Below are positions 1 to 7,872 of a DNA stretch of 64,000 bases, piece by piece. The notes under the pieces were generated by a model. That model was not told the DNA's origin, did not search any database, and saw nothing but the letters and a program-made list of their open reading frames with translations. The stretch is from JANWXD01 sp037446115. GTDB lineage: Bacteria > Acidobacteriota > Terriglobia > Bryobacterales > Bryobacteraceae. The translations under genes and the position numbers were made by a program. The stretch is taken from NCBI GenBank assembly GCA_037446115.1, contig JBBIJF010000001.1:186001-250000 (forward strand), given 5' to 3'. The first letter of the stretch is position 1. Every line of letters starts with the position of its first letter.

Positions 1-1277
1 GAGATGCAGGAGTACGTCGTGAAGAACGCAGGATCCTTCTCTGAGGGCGCACGCCGCCAGCATGCGGCTGCGGAGGTGGGTAGCGAGACGCCCAGGGAGA
101 CGACAATCTCATCCTTGCGCGCCGCCAAGCAATCGCCCAGCCGGCGGGCCACGTCTTCGGCATCCAATCCGTAGGCTGCAAGCACCGGCGGCAAGACGCC
201 GGCGAGCAGGCGCCCGGGCACGGCTCGCTCGTCGCTAAACGAGATGCGCCCGGTTGCGACGGCGTGCTCATCTGATGGCTGTGCCAAGGCGAGCAGAAGC
301 ACGGCTTGGTCAAAGTTGCGCGATGCCGGCGCTACGTCTTCCCGTCGCATCACCGCAATCGTCCCATCCGGCTCCACCCGCGCCACGCCGCCGAAAACGG
401 CTTCCCGCCGGCGGGTCCATTCCCGGCGGCGCAAAAACGGAAGGCACACCCTCAGGCGAACCGGCTCCACAAGCGCTTCTCGCAGCGCCTTCTCACCACT
501 AGGACCGTTCTGCGACACGCTCCGCAGCAGAATCTGCTCCACGGCAAGCGGAACCTGCTCGTAGATGAGATCCCGAAGGCGAAGAACGCCCAAAACTCCC
601 TCGCAGACGGCCTCCCACGATTCGGATCCTGCAAACTCGGCCAGACGCTCCCGCACCCACTCGTCCAGGCCGCAAAATGCCTCTCTCGAGGCGAGAGCCA
701 GCTCCAGGCTCCGGGCCCCGACCCGCACGCGGGCATATTCCCGCAGCGCGGCAAGCACCTTCGGGAACGGGATTTCCGTTGCGCAATCTTCACTCCTGGC
801 CCACACTTCCAAGGCGCGCAGCCGGTCGAGAGAGCGCCACCATGTGAAGAACGCCTCCAGCTCGTCGCGGGCAAACCCGGGGAGCATCGTCGAAAGCCGC
901 GCCGGCTGCGATGCCGCCAACGAAGCAGCGTGCTCGAGCCACTCGAAGTCACACGCGCCCGCCAGCGTGGCGGCCAGCGCCTCCACGCCCTCCGGCGGAG
1001 TCGCCAGCTTGACTTTACAACTGACGGTAACGGGAACCGCGGACTCATCTCCTGAACGCAACCCGCTCATCGCGCTGTCGGTCTGGAGCACAACCAGCGC
1101 CTCACAGGCCCCAGGCGCAGGCATGCCCGACATGCCACTTACCCGCCGTATGCCGGACTCATGCAGCCAGTGAACATCGAACCAGAATCGAACGCGCGTT
1201 TCGATCCGGCGTGCCTCGTGCGGCGACGCGCCCGCCGGGGGCGTGACCGAGTCCATTCGCGAAGTCAGATTCTCCAT
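1..1277 (-). CDS. Unrecognised protein, C-terminus cut by window edge
   Basis: An open frame runs from an ATG at 1277 leftwards off the window with no stop, giving at least 425 residues. The translation is rich in Ala, Leu, Arg and Glu with many predicted helices and no signal peptide or membrane segment. It reads as real protein (regular hydrophobic spacing, few rare residues), unlike the arginine- and proline-rich translations of the other frames here. I recognise no catalytic or binding motif and assign no function. It is divergent from purS, with about 210 bp between the starts. A second in-frame ATG at codon 8 is an alternative start. Confidence in a gene is fair; its role is unknown. 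Confidence 0.6.
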   Translation of the reverse strand, partial: MENLTSRMDSVTPPAGASPHEARRIETRVRFWFDVHWLHESGIRRVSGMSGMPAPGACEALVVLQTDSAMSGLRSGDESAVPVTVSCKVKLATPPEGVEALAATLAGACDFEWLEHAASLAASQPARLSTMLPGFARDELEAFFTWWRSLDRLRALEVWARSEDCATEIPFPKVLAALREYARVRVGARSLELALASREAFCGLDEWVRERLAEFAGSESWEAVCEGVLGVLRLRDLIYEQVPLAVEQILLRSVSQNGPSGEKALREALVEPVRLRVCLPFLRRREWTRRREAVFGGVARVEPDGTIAVMRREDVAPASRNFDQAVLLLALAQPSDEHAVATGRISFSDERAVPGRLLAGVLPPVLAAYGLDAEDVARRLGDCLAARKDEIVVSLGVSLPTSAAACWRRAPSEKDPAFFTTYSCI

Positions 1278-1489
1278 GGCTCGAAGGCGAAGACAGGAAT
1301 GAAGAGTTGGGGATAAAACCGGCTGTTGCACCTTGATTCTAGCGCCGGCCGCCAAACGACTTGAGGATTGCGCCGCGGGTTCCGACCCGTAACTCGTTGT
1401 TTCTTCGAGAGTTAAGAAAATTCGCTTTTCTCGCGCTCCCGTGTGATCGCCGCAACGGCGTTGATCTCTTTTACAATCGAATTAAGTTC

Positions 1490-1732
1490 ATGAGAGCCCG
1501 TGTTTACGTATCGCTGAAACCCACCGTGTTGGACCCGCAGGGACAAACCATCCGTTCCGCACTGAACGGCCTGGGATATGCAGAGATCCTGGATGTGCGT
1601 CAGGGAAAGTTTTTTGAAATCGAAATAGCCGGTGCTGCCGCAGCGGACGCGGAGCGTCAGCTCGAACAGATTGCCCGCGATGTGCTGGCCAATCCGGTGA
1701 TCGAGGATTACCGCGTCGAAATTCTGGAGTAA
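1490..1732 (+). CDS. purS: PurS subunit of phosphoribosylformylglycinamidine synthase
   Basis: An 80-residue protein starting MRARVYVSLKPTVLDPQG, the standard opening of PurS, and ending with the typical NPVIEDYRVEI segment. PurS bridges PurL and PurQ in the ATP- and glutamine-dependent FGAM synthase of purine biosynthesis. The frame is open further upstream, but this ATG gives the normal family length (about 80 residues) and removes an unrelated basic extension. A TACAAT -10-like hexamer lies at 1472-1477 without a convincing -35. glmS follows 15 bp later, so the two are probably cotranscribed; purQ and purL are not in the window. Confidence 0.9.
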   Translation: MRARVYVSLKPTVLDPQGQTIRSALNGLGYAEILDVRQGKFFEIEIAGAAAADAERQLEQIARDVLANPVIEDYRVEILE

Positions 1733-1747
1733 GGAATCAAGTCCTCC

Positions 1748-3601
1748 ATGTGTGGCATCGTCGGCTACGTCGGGCCGAAAAAGGCCGTCCCCATCCTGCT
1801 GGAAGCCCTCCGGCGTCTCGAATACCGGGGCTACGACTCCGCCGGGCTGGCCGTTGTCACCGACGCCGGCCAGTTGGCGGTGCGCCGGGCCTCAGGCAAG
1901 CTCCGCCAGTTGGAAGAGGCCGTTCGTCTTAACCCGGTGGACGGCCACTACGGCATCGGGCACACGCGCTGGGCCACTCATGGACGTCCCACCGAGGAAA
2001 ATGCGCATCCGCACCGGGACTGCCGCGGCGACGTCGTGGTCGTCCACAACGGAATCATCGAGAACTACCTGACTCTCAAGAGCGCCCTCCAGCAGGAAGG
2101 TCACGTTTTCACCACCGAGACGGACACGGAAGCCATCGCCCACCTCGTGGAGAAATACTTCGCGGGAAACCTTGAAGATGCCGTCCGGGCCGCCGTTGCC
2201 GAACTCGGCGGAGTCTTTGCCGCGGCGGTCATCTCACGCCACGATCCGGGCAAGATCGTGGCCGTGCGCCGCGGACCCCCCGTCGTCGTCGGGCTGGGAG
2301 ACGGTGAGTATTTCCTTGCCTCCGACGTACCGGCGATCCTCGCCTATACCCGCGACGTGTTTTTCCTGAACGACGGGGACGTCGCGGTCCTGACCCCGGA
2401 AGGCGTACGCCTGAGCGATTTTGACGGACGGCCCATCAAACGCCAGGTGACACACGTGCTGTGGGACCCCATCATGGCCGAAAAAGGCGGCTACAAGCAC
2501 TTCATGCTCAAGGAGATCTTCGAGCAACCCCGCGCCCTTCGGGATACGATCTCCGGCCGCGTCGTCCGTGAGACCGGCTCGGTGCCTTTGGATGAACTGG
2601 GAATCCCACCCAGAGAAATTTCCGGCTTTGAGCAAGTCAAAATCGTCGCCTGCGGCACGAGCTGGCATGCGGCCCTGGCAGGCAGATTCATGATTGAAAA
2701 GCTCGCACGCCTGCCGTGCGAAGTAGACTATAGCAGCGAGTTCCGCTACCGGGATCCCATTCTGAGCCGGCGCACCTTGGTCGTCGTCGTTTCCCAGTCC
2801 GGCGAGACGGCCGACACGCTCGCCGCTCTTCGCGAGGCGCGGTCCAAAGGCGCCACCGTTATCGCGATCTGCAACGTTCCGGGTGCGATGGCCAGTCGCG
2901 AAGCCGATGCCACTCTCTATACGCATGCGGGACCCGAGATCGCGGTCGCTTCCACCAAAGCGTTTACGGCCCAACTGGCCGCTCTTTTCCTTCTGGCGAT
3001 GCACCTCGGCCAAGTCCGTGGCGTGCTCGCGGAAGAAGTCTCAACCTGTCTGGCCCAGGAACTCCACACTGTGCCGGTCAAAATGGAGAAAGTACTGGCG
3101 CGGGAGCCCACCTACGAAGACCTGGCGCGAAGGCTGTTCCGCCGCGAACATGCACTATACCTGGGGCGGGGAATTCATTACCCCGTGGCGCTCGAAGGAG
3201 CCCTCAAACTCAAGGAAATCTCGTACATTCACGCCGAGGGCTATCCGGCTGGCGAGATGAAACACGGCCCGAACGCGCTCATTGATGAAAATCTCCCCGT
3301 CGTGATCGTCGCCGGGCGCGACCCCGACAGTGAGTCGAGCCGCATCCTCTACGAGAAAACCCTGGGCAATATTCAGGAAGTCAAGGCGCGGCAGGGATAT
3401 GTGATCGCGGTGGTCGTCGAAGGAGACACGGAAGCCGCCCGGCTTGCCGACGAAGTCATTGAGGTGCCCCCCTCGCACGAACTGTTGCTGCCGTTGCTCG
3501 AGATCGTGCCGCTGCAACTGGTCGCCTACCACGTTGCCGTCCGCCGGGGCTGTGACGTGGACCAGCCCCGCAATCTGGCCAAAAGCGTCACCGTCGAATA
3601 A
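1748..3601 (+). CDS. glmS: Glutamine--fructose-6-phosphate aminotransferase (isomerizing)
   Basis: The 617-residue protein begins MCGIVGYVG, so Cys2 becomes the N-terminal nucleophile of a class II glutamine amidotransferase domain (about 1-230). Two SIS sugar-isomerase domains follow (about 290-430 and 465-600), with the Ser-rich motif SQSGETADTLAAL and the usual C-terminal NLAKSVTVE. It makes glucosamine-6-phosphate from fructose-6-phosphate and glutamine, the first step towards peptidoglycan and other amino sugars. Length matches the family. The start is fixed by the required Met-Cys, with AAGGA upstream. It lies 15 bp after purS; both use glutamine amide nitrogen. No glmS ribozyme-like leader fits in the short gap. 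Confidence 0.97.
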   Translation: MCGIVGYVGPKKAVPILLEALRRLEYRGYDSAGLAVVTDAGQLAVRRASGKLRQLEEAVRLNPVDGHYGIGHTRWATHGRPTEENAHPHRDCRGDVVVVHNGIIENYLTLKSALQQEGHVFTTETDTEAIAHLVEKYFAGNLEDAVRAAVAELGGVFAAAVISRHDPGKIVAVRRGPPVVVGLGDGEYFLASDVPAILAYTRDVFFLNDGDVAVLTPEGVRLSDFDGRPIKRQVTHVLWDPIMAEKGGYKHFMLKEIFEQPRALRDTISGRVVRETGSVPLDELGIPPREISGFEQVKIVACGTSWHAALAGRFMIEKLARLPCEVDYSSEFRYRDPILSRRTLVVVVSQSGETADTLAALREARSKGATVIAICNVPGAMASREADATLYTHAGPEIAVASTKAFTAQLAALFLLAMHLGQVRGVLAEEVSTCLAQELHTVPVKMEKVLAREPTYEDLARRLFRREHALYLGRGIHYPVALEGALKLKEISYIHAEGYPAGEMKHGPNALIDENLPVVIVAGRDPDSESSRILYEKTLGNIQEVKARQGYVIAVVVEGDTEAARLADEVIEVPPSHELLLPLLEIVPLQLVAYHVAVRRGCDVDQPRNLAKSVTVE

Positions 3602-3729
3602 CCCGACTCACAGCCAGCCTCGCTGACCCGCCGGCCAAGCGACGTGCCGGCACCGTTTGGGAAACCCGAAGCAATTTGCCCCAGGCGAATTCTCGGTCCC
3701 CGGCCGGCGCTTTCGCGCCTGCCTGCCGG

Positions 3730-3759
3730 TTGACACGGCTTGCCCTCTCCGGGCACAGT
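3730..3759 (+). promoter_or_regulatory. Possible sigma-70-type promoter for glcEF
   Basis: A perfect TTGACA (3730-3735) is followed after 18 bp by CACAGT (3754-3759), a weak -10. It overlaps the TTG proposed as the glcE start. If the promoter is used, translation would begin at one of the downstream GTG codons (3758, 3761, 3770) on a short-leader or leaderless message. Seen in sequence only. Confidence 0.35.
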
Positions 3760-4903
3760 GGTGTTTCGCGTGGAGACTTTCCAACCGGAAACCCTGGAGC
3801 AATTGCGGCAAGCTTTGGCCGACGCGGCGGGCAGCCGCAAGCGGATCACGCTGGGGGGCGCCTTCAGCAAGCGTCGCATGGGCGGACCCCTGCTGCCTGC
3901 CGACGTAACGATCTCCACCGTCTCGCTCAACCGCGTTCTCCACTATGAGCCTCGCGACCTGACGCTCAGCGTGGAGGCGGGCGTCCGTTATTGCGAACTC
4001 AGCCAAATCCTTGAAAGGCAGGGCCAGATGCTCCCGCTCGATCCGCCCTTTTCGGATTCCGCCACAATCGGGGGCGTGCTCGCCGCCAACACCAGCGGGC
4101 CGCGCCGCCGCCTCTACGGGACGGCGCGCGATCTGGTGATCGGCGCCAAATTCGTCACCCTCGAGGGACGGCTGGTGCAATCGGGCGGTATGGTCGTCAA
4201 GAACGTGGCGGGCTTGGACACGGCGAAACTCCTCATCGGGTCTTTCGGTACGCTGGCCGCCATCGCAGTGGTGAATTTCAAGGTCCTGCCGAAGCCTCCC
4301 GCGACGCGAACGTTTCTGGCCGGCTTCGGCTCCTGCGACGATGCTCTGGCGGCTCGCGACCGCCTTCTTCGGAGTCCGCTGCAACCTGCTGCGGTGGACC
4401 TGTTTAATCCGGCGGCCGCCCGTTTGCTCGGCCAGGAAGGCTGGCTGACGGCGGTACAGGCCGCAGGAAATACGGCGGTGCTTGATCGTTTCGCGCGCGA
4501 AGTGCCCTCGGATGAAGTTCTCGAGGGCGGCGAGGAAGCGCGCTTCTGGCGCATGGTCCAGGATTTCTCCCCACGCTTTCTGGACAGCTGCGCGGAGGCG
4601 ACCATCGTGCGCGTCTCCTGCACGCTGGCGCAAATGGGAGACGTGGCCTGTTCGACGGATCAGCCTCTGGTTGCTCGGGCAGCGAGCGGCGTCTGCTATG
4701 CCCACTTCGCCCGTCCGGCCGAAGCTCTCTCTTGGATCCGGCCGGGCTGGAAAGCCGTAATCGAATTCGCTCCGGAGGAGCGGAAACCGGAACTCGAGCT
4801 GTGGCCGTGGCCCGGCGACGACCTTGCCGTGATGCGCCGGCTCAAACACTATTTCGACCCTCATGGCCTGCTGAACCGCGGGAGGCTTTATGGCCGCCTC
4901 TGA
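3740..4903 (+). CDS. glcE: Glycolate oxidase FAD-binding subunit GlcE-like
   Basis: 387 residues from a TTG start, with GTG codons at 3758 and 3761 as equally plausible starts. It has the FAD-binding type 4 (PCMH) fold: a Gly-rich stretch (LGGAFSKRRMGGP), the STVSLNRVLHYEPRDLTLSVEAG region typical of the family, and SATIGGVLAANTSGPRR in the FAD pocket, followed by YGTARDLVIGA. In E. coli GlcE works with GlcD and GlcF to oxidise glycolate to glyoxylate at the membrane. glcF overlaps its 3' end by 14 bp, supporting a complex. glcD is not adjacent; glmS lies upstream instead. The true substrate (glycolate, lactate or another 2-hydroxy acid) cannot be settled here. Confidence 0.85.
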   Translation: MPSPGTVVFRVETFQPETLEQLRQALADAAGSRKRITLGGAFSKRRMGGPLLPADVTISTVSLNRVLHYEPRDLTLSVEAGVRYCELSQILERQGQMLPLDPPFSDSATIGGVLAANTSGPRRRLYGTARDLVIGAKFVTLEGRLVQSGGMVVKNVAGLDTAKLLIGSFGTLAAIAVVNFKVLPKPPATRTFLAGFGSCDDALAARDRLLRSPLQPAAVDLFNPAAARLLGQEGWLTAVQAAGNTAVLDRFAREVPSDEVLEGGEEARFWRMVQDFSPRFLDSCAEATIVRVSCTLAQMGDVACSTDQPLVARAASGVCYAHFARPAEALSWIRPGWKAVIEFAPEERKPELELWPWPGDDLAVMRRLKHYFDPHGLLNRGRLYGRL

Positions 4904-6203
4904 ACCCATGATCCAGGATGCTCCGCGGCAGTTCGATCTGGACAAGTGCGTGCACTGCGGATTGTGCCTGAACGCATGCCCCACCTACCGCGAGTTGCGC
5001 CTGGAAATGGACTCCCCGCGGGGCAGGATTTACCAAATGGTGCAGGTGGCCGAGGGGCGGATGCCCATAACGCCCTCCTATGTGGAGCACATCGAGCTGT
5101 GCCTGGCGTGTCGCGGTTGCGAGACCGCCTGCCCCTCCGGCGTCCCCTACGGCCGTCTGGTAGAAGCCGCGCGAGCGCAAATCGAGGCGGCGAGCCGCAG
5201 GTCGCCGGCAGTGCAGCTGCTGCGCCGCTTTGTTTTCCGGCACCTTTTGCCTTCGCCGGGGTGGCTGACCGCAATGGGCACGCTGCTGCTCCTTTACCAG
5301 CGCAGCGGTCTTCAAGCCTTAGTCCGGCGCTCCGGCTTGGTGCGCCTGTTCGGGCGCCTCGGTCGGATCGAAGCCCTCACTCCGCAGGCCGAATGGCCCT
5401 TCTTTTTCCGCCACCTGGGGCGGACTTTTCCCGCCGAGGGCGGCCAGCGCCACCGCGTCGCGTTTCTGGGAGGCTGCGTCGCGGGGATCTGTTTTTCCCG
5501 GCTGAATGAAGCCACTGTCCGCGTCTTGCAGAAGAACGGGTGCGAAGTCACGCTTCCGGCAGGGCAAACCTGCTGCGGCGCTCTGCACGTGCACGCCGGA
5601 CGCCGCGATGAGGCGCGGCAGCTCGCCCGGCGCAACATTGACGCATTTCTGGACGGGCGCTACGACGCCATCCTCACCAACGCCGCCGGCTGCGGCTCGA
5701 CTCTGAAGGAGTACCACGACCTACTGGATGGCGACCCGCTGTATCGCGACCGCGCCCGCCGCTTTTCCGGTCTGGTCCGGGACGTCAATGAGTTCCTCGC
5801 TTCCCTGGAACTCAACCCCGCGATGGGCTCGCTGCCGCTAGCGGTGACCTACCAAGACTCATGCCACCTCGCTCACGGCCAGCGCGTGCGCTCGGCGCCG
5901 CGACGGTTGCTTGGTTCCATTCCGCAGCTCGAACTTCGCGAGATGCCCCTTTCGGATCTCTGCTGCGGCAGTGCGGGAATCTACAACATCCTTCACCCGG
6001 AGATGGCCATAGCCATTCTGCGGAAAAAGATGGAAACCGCCAACGGAACCGGCGCTCAGGTGATCGCTACCGCCAATCCCGGCTGCATGCTCCAGCTTCG
6101 CGCCGGTGTGGCCCTCTTCGGCCGAGGCCAGCGGGTAGCGCACGTAATCGAGCTTCTCGATGAGGCCTACCGGCGCGGCCCGGCGTGGGGGAGCCCCAGC
6201 TAG
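4890..6203 (+). CDS. glcF: Glycolate oxidase iron-sulfur subunit GlcF-like
   Basis: 437 residues. Two ferredoxin-type 4Fe-4S motifs are visible: C20-C23-C26-C30 (KCVHCGLCLNACP) and C71-C74-C77-C81 (CLACRGCETACP). The C-terminal half has two cysteine-rich CCG domains (TCCGALHVHAG and LCCGSAGIYN) as in GlcF, LutA and HdrB-like proteins. It would carry electrons from the flavin subunit to the quinone pool. It starts inside glcE (14-bp overlap), so the genes are translationally coupled. Its TAG stop shares a CTAG palindrome with the stop of the convergent gene at 6200. Length matches GlcF. Confidence 0.9.
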   Translation: MAASEPMIQDAPRQFDLDKCVHCGLCLNACPTYRELRLEMDSPRGRIYQMVQVAEGRMPITPSYVEHIELCLACRGCETACPSGVPYGRLVEAARAQIEAASRRSPAVQLLRRFVFRHLLPSPGWLTAMGTLLLLYQRSGLQALVRRSGLVRLFGRLGRIEALTPQAEWPFFFRHLGRTFPAEGGQRHRVAFLGGCVAGICFSRLNEATVRVLQKNGCEVTLPAGQTCCGALHVHAGRRDEARQLARRNIDAFLDGRYDAILTNAAGCGSTLKEYHDLLDGDPLYRDRARRFSGLVRDVNEFLASLELNPAMGSLPLAVTYQDSCHLAHGQRVRSAPRRLLGSIPQLELREMPLSDLCCGSAGIYNILHPEMAIAILRKKMETANGTGAQVIATANPGCMLQLRAGVALFGRGQRVAHVIELLDEAYRRGPAWGSPS

Positions 6204-7012
6204 GGACCTCGCGAGATCCGCGCCAGCGTGAGCTGCGCCTGCTGCTGAATCTTCTCCGCCATTCCCGGCGCACCGCGCGCATAGCGGCTCACATCCTCGG
6301 CGTCTTCCGACGTCCCTACCAGGTACAGAGCCCGCAGCGCCTCCCAGACGTGTTGCTCGTCCGGTGAAACCTCCACCAGAGCCTCCCCGCGGTGCACGAG
6401 CGAGCCTTCCGGTCGGAGCAGCTGCCGCACTTCACCCGGCAACTCCGCCCGCACCTCCCGGCCGTTCACACGCGCCACCAGCGTGCCCGGGTTCACGTAG
6501 TTGCCCGGTTTCAGCCGGTACGACACGCGACCCGCTTCGGGAGCATGAACCCATGAGGAGCGAAGCATCTGCTTCAACTCCCCGCGGCCCGCCGGGTCGC
6601 GAAACGCCGCCAGCGCCAGCGCCGCATTGCGCCGGACCATCGGGGAAGCATCTGCCAGCATCCCGACGAGCGTCCCGCGGAACGCCTCGTGCCGCGGATC
6701 CTGCCCCATGATCCAAGCAGCCGTCTGGCGTAGTTCCGGTACCGGACTGGAGGCCAGCGCCACCACTCGCGGATACCATCGGCGCACAGACTCGTCTCCG
6801 CGGCTGAGGCGCTCGCCGATCTGCACGAGCGCGTGCTGCGCCCGCCGCGGACGGGTCGCGTCGTACAGATAGGCTTCGATCTGCTCATCGCTCAAACGCC
6901 GCCCGAACCATGTGCTGTACCAGAACAGAAACGGCAAGACGACCAGCAGCACCGCGAACAGCGTGGCCGCCAGCGTGGCGTGGCGCCGCAGACAATTCCT
7001 CAGGCGAGACAC
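6200..7012 (-). CDS. Membrane-anchored HEAT-repeat protein with biotinyl/lipoyl-like domain
   Basis: 270 residues. Residues about 13-33 form one hydrophobic anchor ending WYSTW, so most of the protein is likely periplasmic. Residues about 60-150 are Ala- and Arg-rich helical repeats of HEAT type (for example AAWIMGQDPRHEAF and VRRNAALALAAFRDP). Residues about 157-222 look like a barrel-sandwich (biotinyl/lipoyl-like) hairpin, with APEAGRV, GNYVNPGTLVARVNG and EGSLVHRGEALVEVSPDE, but no Met-Lys-Met modification site, so it resembles an efflux-adaptor hairpin more than a lipoylated carrier. A helical tail follows. I do not recognise this combination as a named family. It is convergent with glcF. 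Confidence 0.75.
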   Translation of the reverse strand: MSRLRNCLRRHATLAATLFAVLLVVLPFLFWYSTWFGRRLSDEQIEAYLYDATRPRRAQHALVQIGERLSRGDESVRRWYPRVVALASSPVPELRQTAAWIMGQDPRHEAFRGTLVGMLADASPMVRRNAALALAAFRDPAGRGELKQMLRSSWVHAPEAGRVSYRLKPGNYVNPGTLVARVNGREVRAELPGEVRQLLRPEGSLVHRGEALVEVSPDEQHVWEALRALYLVGTSEDAEDVSRYARGAPGMAEKIQQQAQLTLARISRGP

Positions 7013-7107
7013 CGATCTCTTATTGTCGCCGAAAAACCACCTGCCGCGGCGAGTCCTTTTTTGGACCCGATAGAAAGTTTTGATTGGACCGGCCGCCGAA
7101 GCTGACC

Positions 7108-7124
7108 CTAACCTGGAGGGTTAG
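7108..7124 (+). promoter_or_regulatory. Leader hairpin carrying the Shine-Dalgarno of the ANTAR gene
   Basis: CTAACC (7108-7113) and GGTTAG (7119-7124) form a perfect 6-bp stem around a 5-nt loop TGGAG. The only purine-rich ribosome-binding sequence before the ATG at 7133, GGAGGG (7115-7120), sits in the loop and 3' arm. ANTAR proteins are known to bind small RNA hairpins, so autoregulation is possible, but that is inference. Confidence 0.45.
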
Positions 7125-7132
7125 TCCGATCC

Positions 7133-7861
7133 ATGTCCGAACCGGAAAGCCACCCGTCGCAGGTCCGCCTGCTGCACCGGATCAGCAGCATTGTGAGTTC
7201 CGAACGCAGCCTGGATGAGATACTGGGAGAGCTCATCGGACTGGCTGCCCAAGTGACCGCTTGTGACGCTTGTCTCGTCTACCTGATCGAACCGGCGTCG
7301 GGAGAAATCGTGTTGCGCGCTTCGCAGTTGCCCCACGCCGCTGAACTGGGCACGCTGCGCATGAAGGCGGGCGAGGGCGTCACCGGCTGGGTGGCTGCAC
7401 ATAACGCCGTCGTGGCGCTCTCCGAGCGTGCCTCCTCGGATCCCCGGTTCAAGCGGTTCCCAGCCTTGGTCGAGGACACCTACGAGGCGTTTCTCTCGGT
7501 ACCGCTCGTCTCCGGAGGCCAGGTCATCGGGGTCATCAACGTGCATCACAAGGAACCCCACCAGCACACCCCCGAAGAGATCGCGTTGCTCACCTTCATC
7601 GGCGAACAGCTCGGCGGGGCCATCGCCAAATCCCGGCTGGCGGAAGAGAACGCCCGCCTGCTCGAACAACTGGAGACACGCAAGCTCGTCGAGCGCGCCA
7701 AGGGGATCCTCCAGACGCGCTACCACCTGACCGAGGAGGAAGCCTACATGCGGCTGCGAAATGAAAGCCGCCGCCTGCGCCGTCCGATGCGGGAGCTGGC
7801 CGAGGCCGTGATCCTGGCGGAAGATCTGGCTCGCAGGAGCGGCACGGACTCGCAAGAGTGA
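7133..7861 (+). CDS. GAF-ANTAR domain RNA-binding antiterminator
   Basis: 242 residues. Residues about 10-165 form a GAF sensory domain (LDEILGELIGLAAQ, EGVTGWVA, FLSVPLVSGGQVIGVINV). A short coiled linker (ARLLEQLETRKL) leads to a C-terminal ANTAR domain (about 178-235) with the typical VERAKGILQ motif, YHLTEEEAYMRLR and the three-helix end. GAF-ANTAR proteins sense a small ligand or redox state and bind paired hairpins in mRNA leaders to block termination. No histidine kinase is nearby, so signal input is probably through GAF. It is convergent with the CPA2 antiporter (11-bp gap). Its own leader has a hairpin over the ribosome-binding site. Confidence 0.9.
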   Translation: MSEPESHPSQVRLLHRISSIVSSERSLDEILGELIGLAAQVTACDACLVYLIEPASGEIVLRASQLPHAAELGTLRMKAGEGVTGWVAAHNAVVALSERASSDPRFKRFPALVEDTYEAFLSVPLVSGGQVIGVINVHHKEPHQHTPEEIALLTFIGEQLGGAIAKSRLAEENARLLEQLETRKLVERAKGILQTRYHLTEEEAYMRLRNESRRLRRPMRELAEAVILAEDLARRSGTDSQE

Positions 7862-7872
7862 TCCGGGACGTC

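Noticed and set aside
1747..1748. glmS ribozyme-type leader
   Set aside because: Only 15 bp separate purS from glmS, which is too short for the ribozyme.
3608..4984. 458-codon minus-strand open frame over glcE
   Set aside because: Antisense to glcE, which has clear FAD-binding motifs; no protein-like features in this frame.
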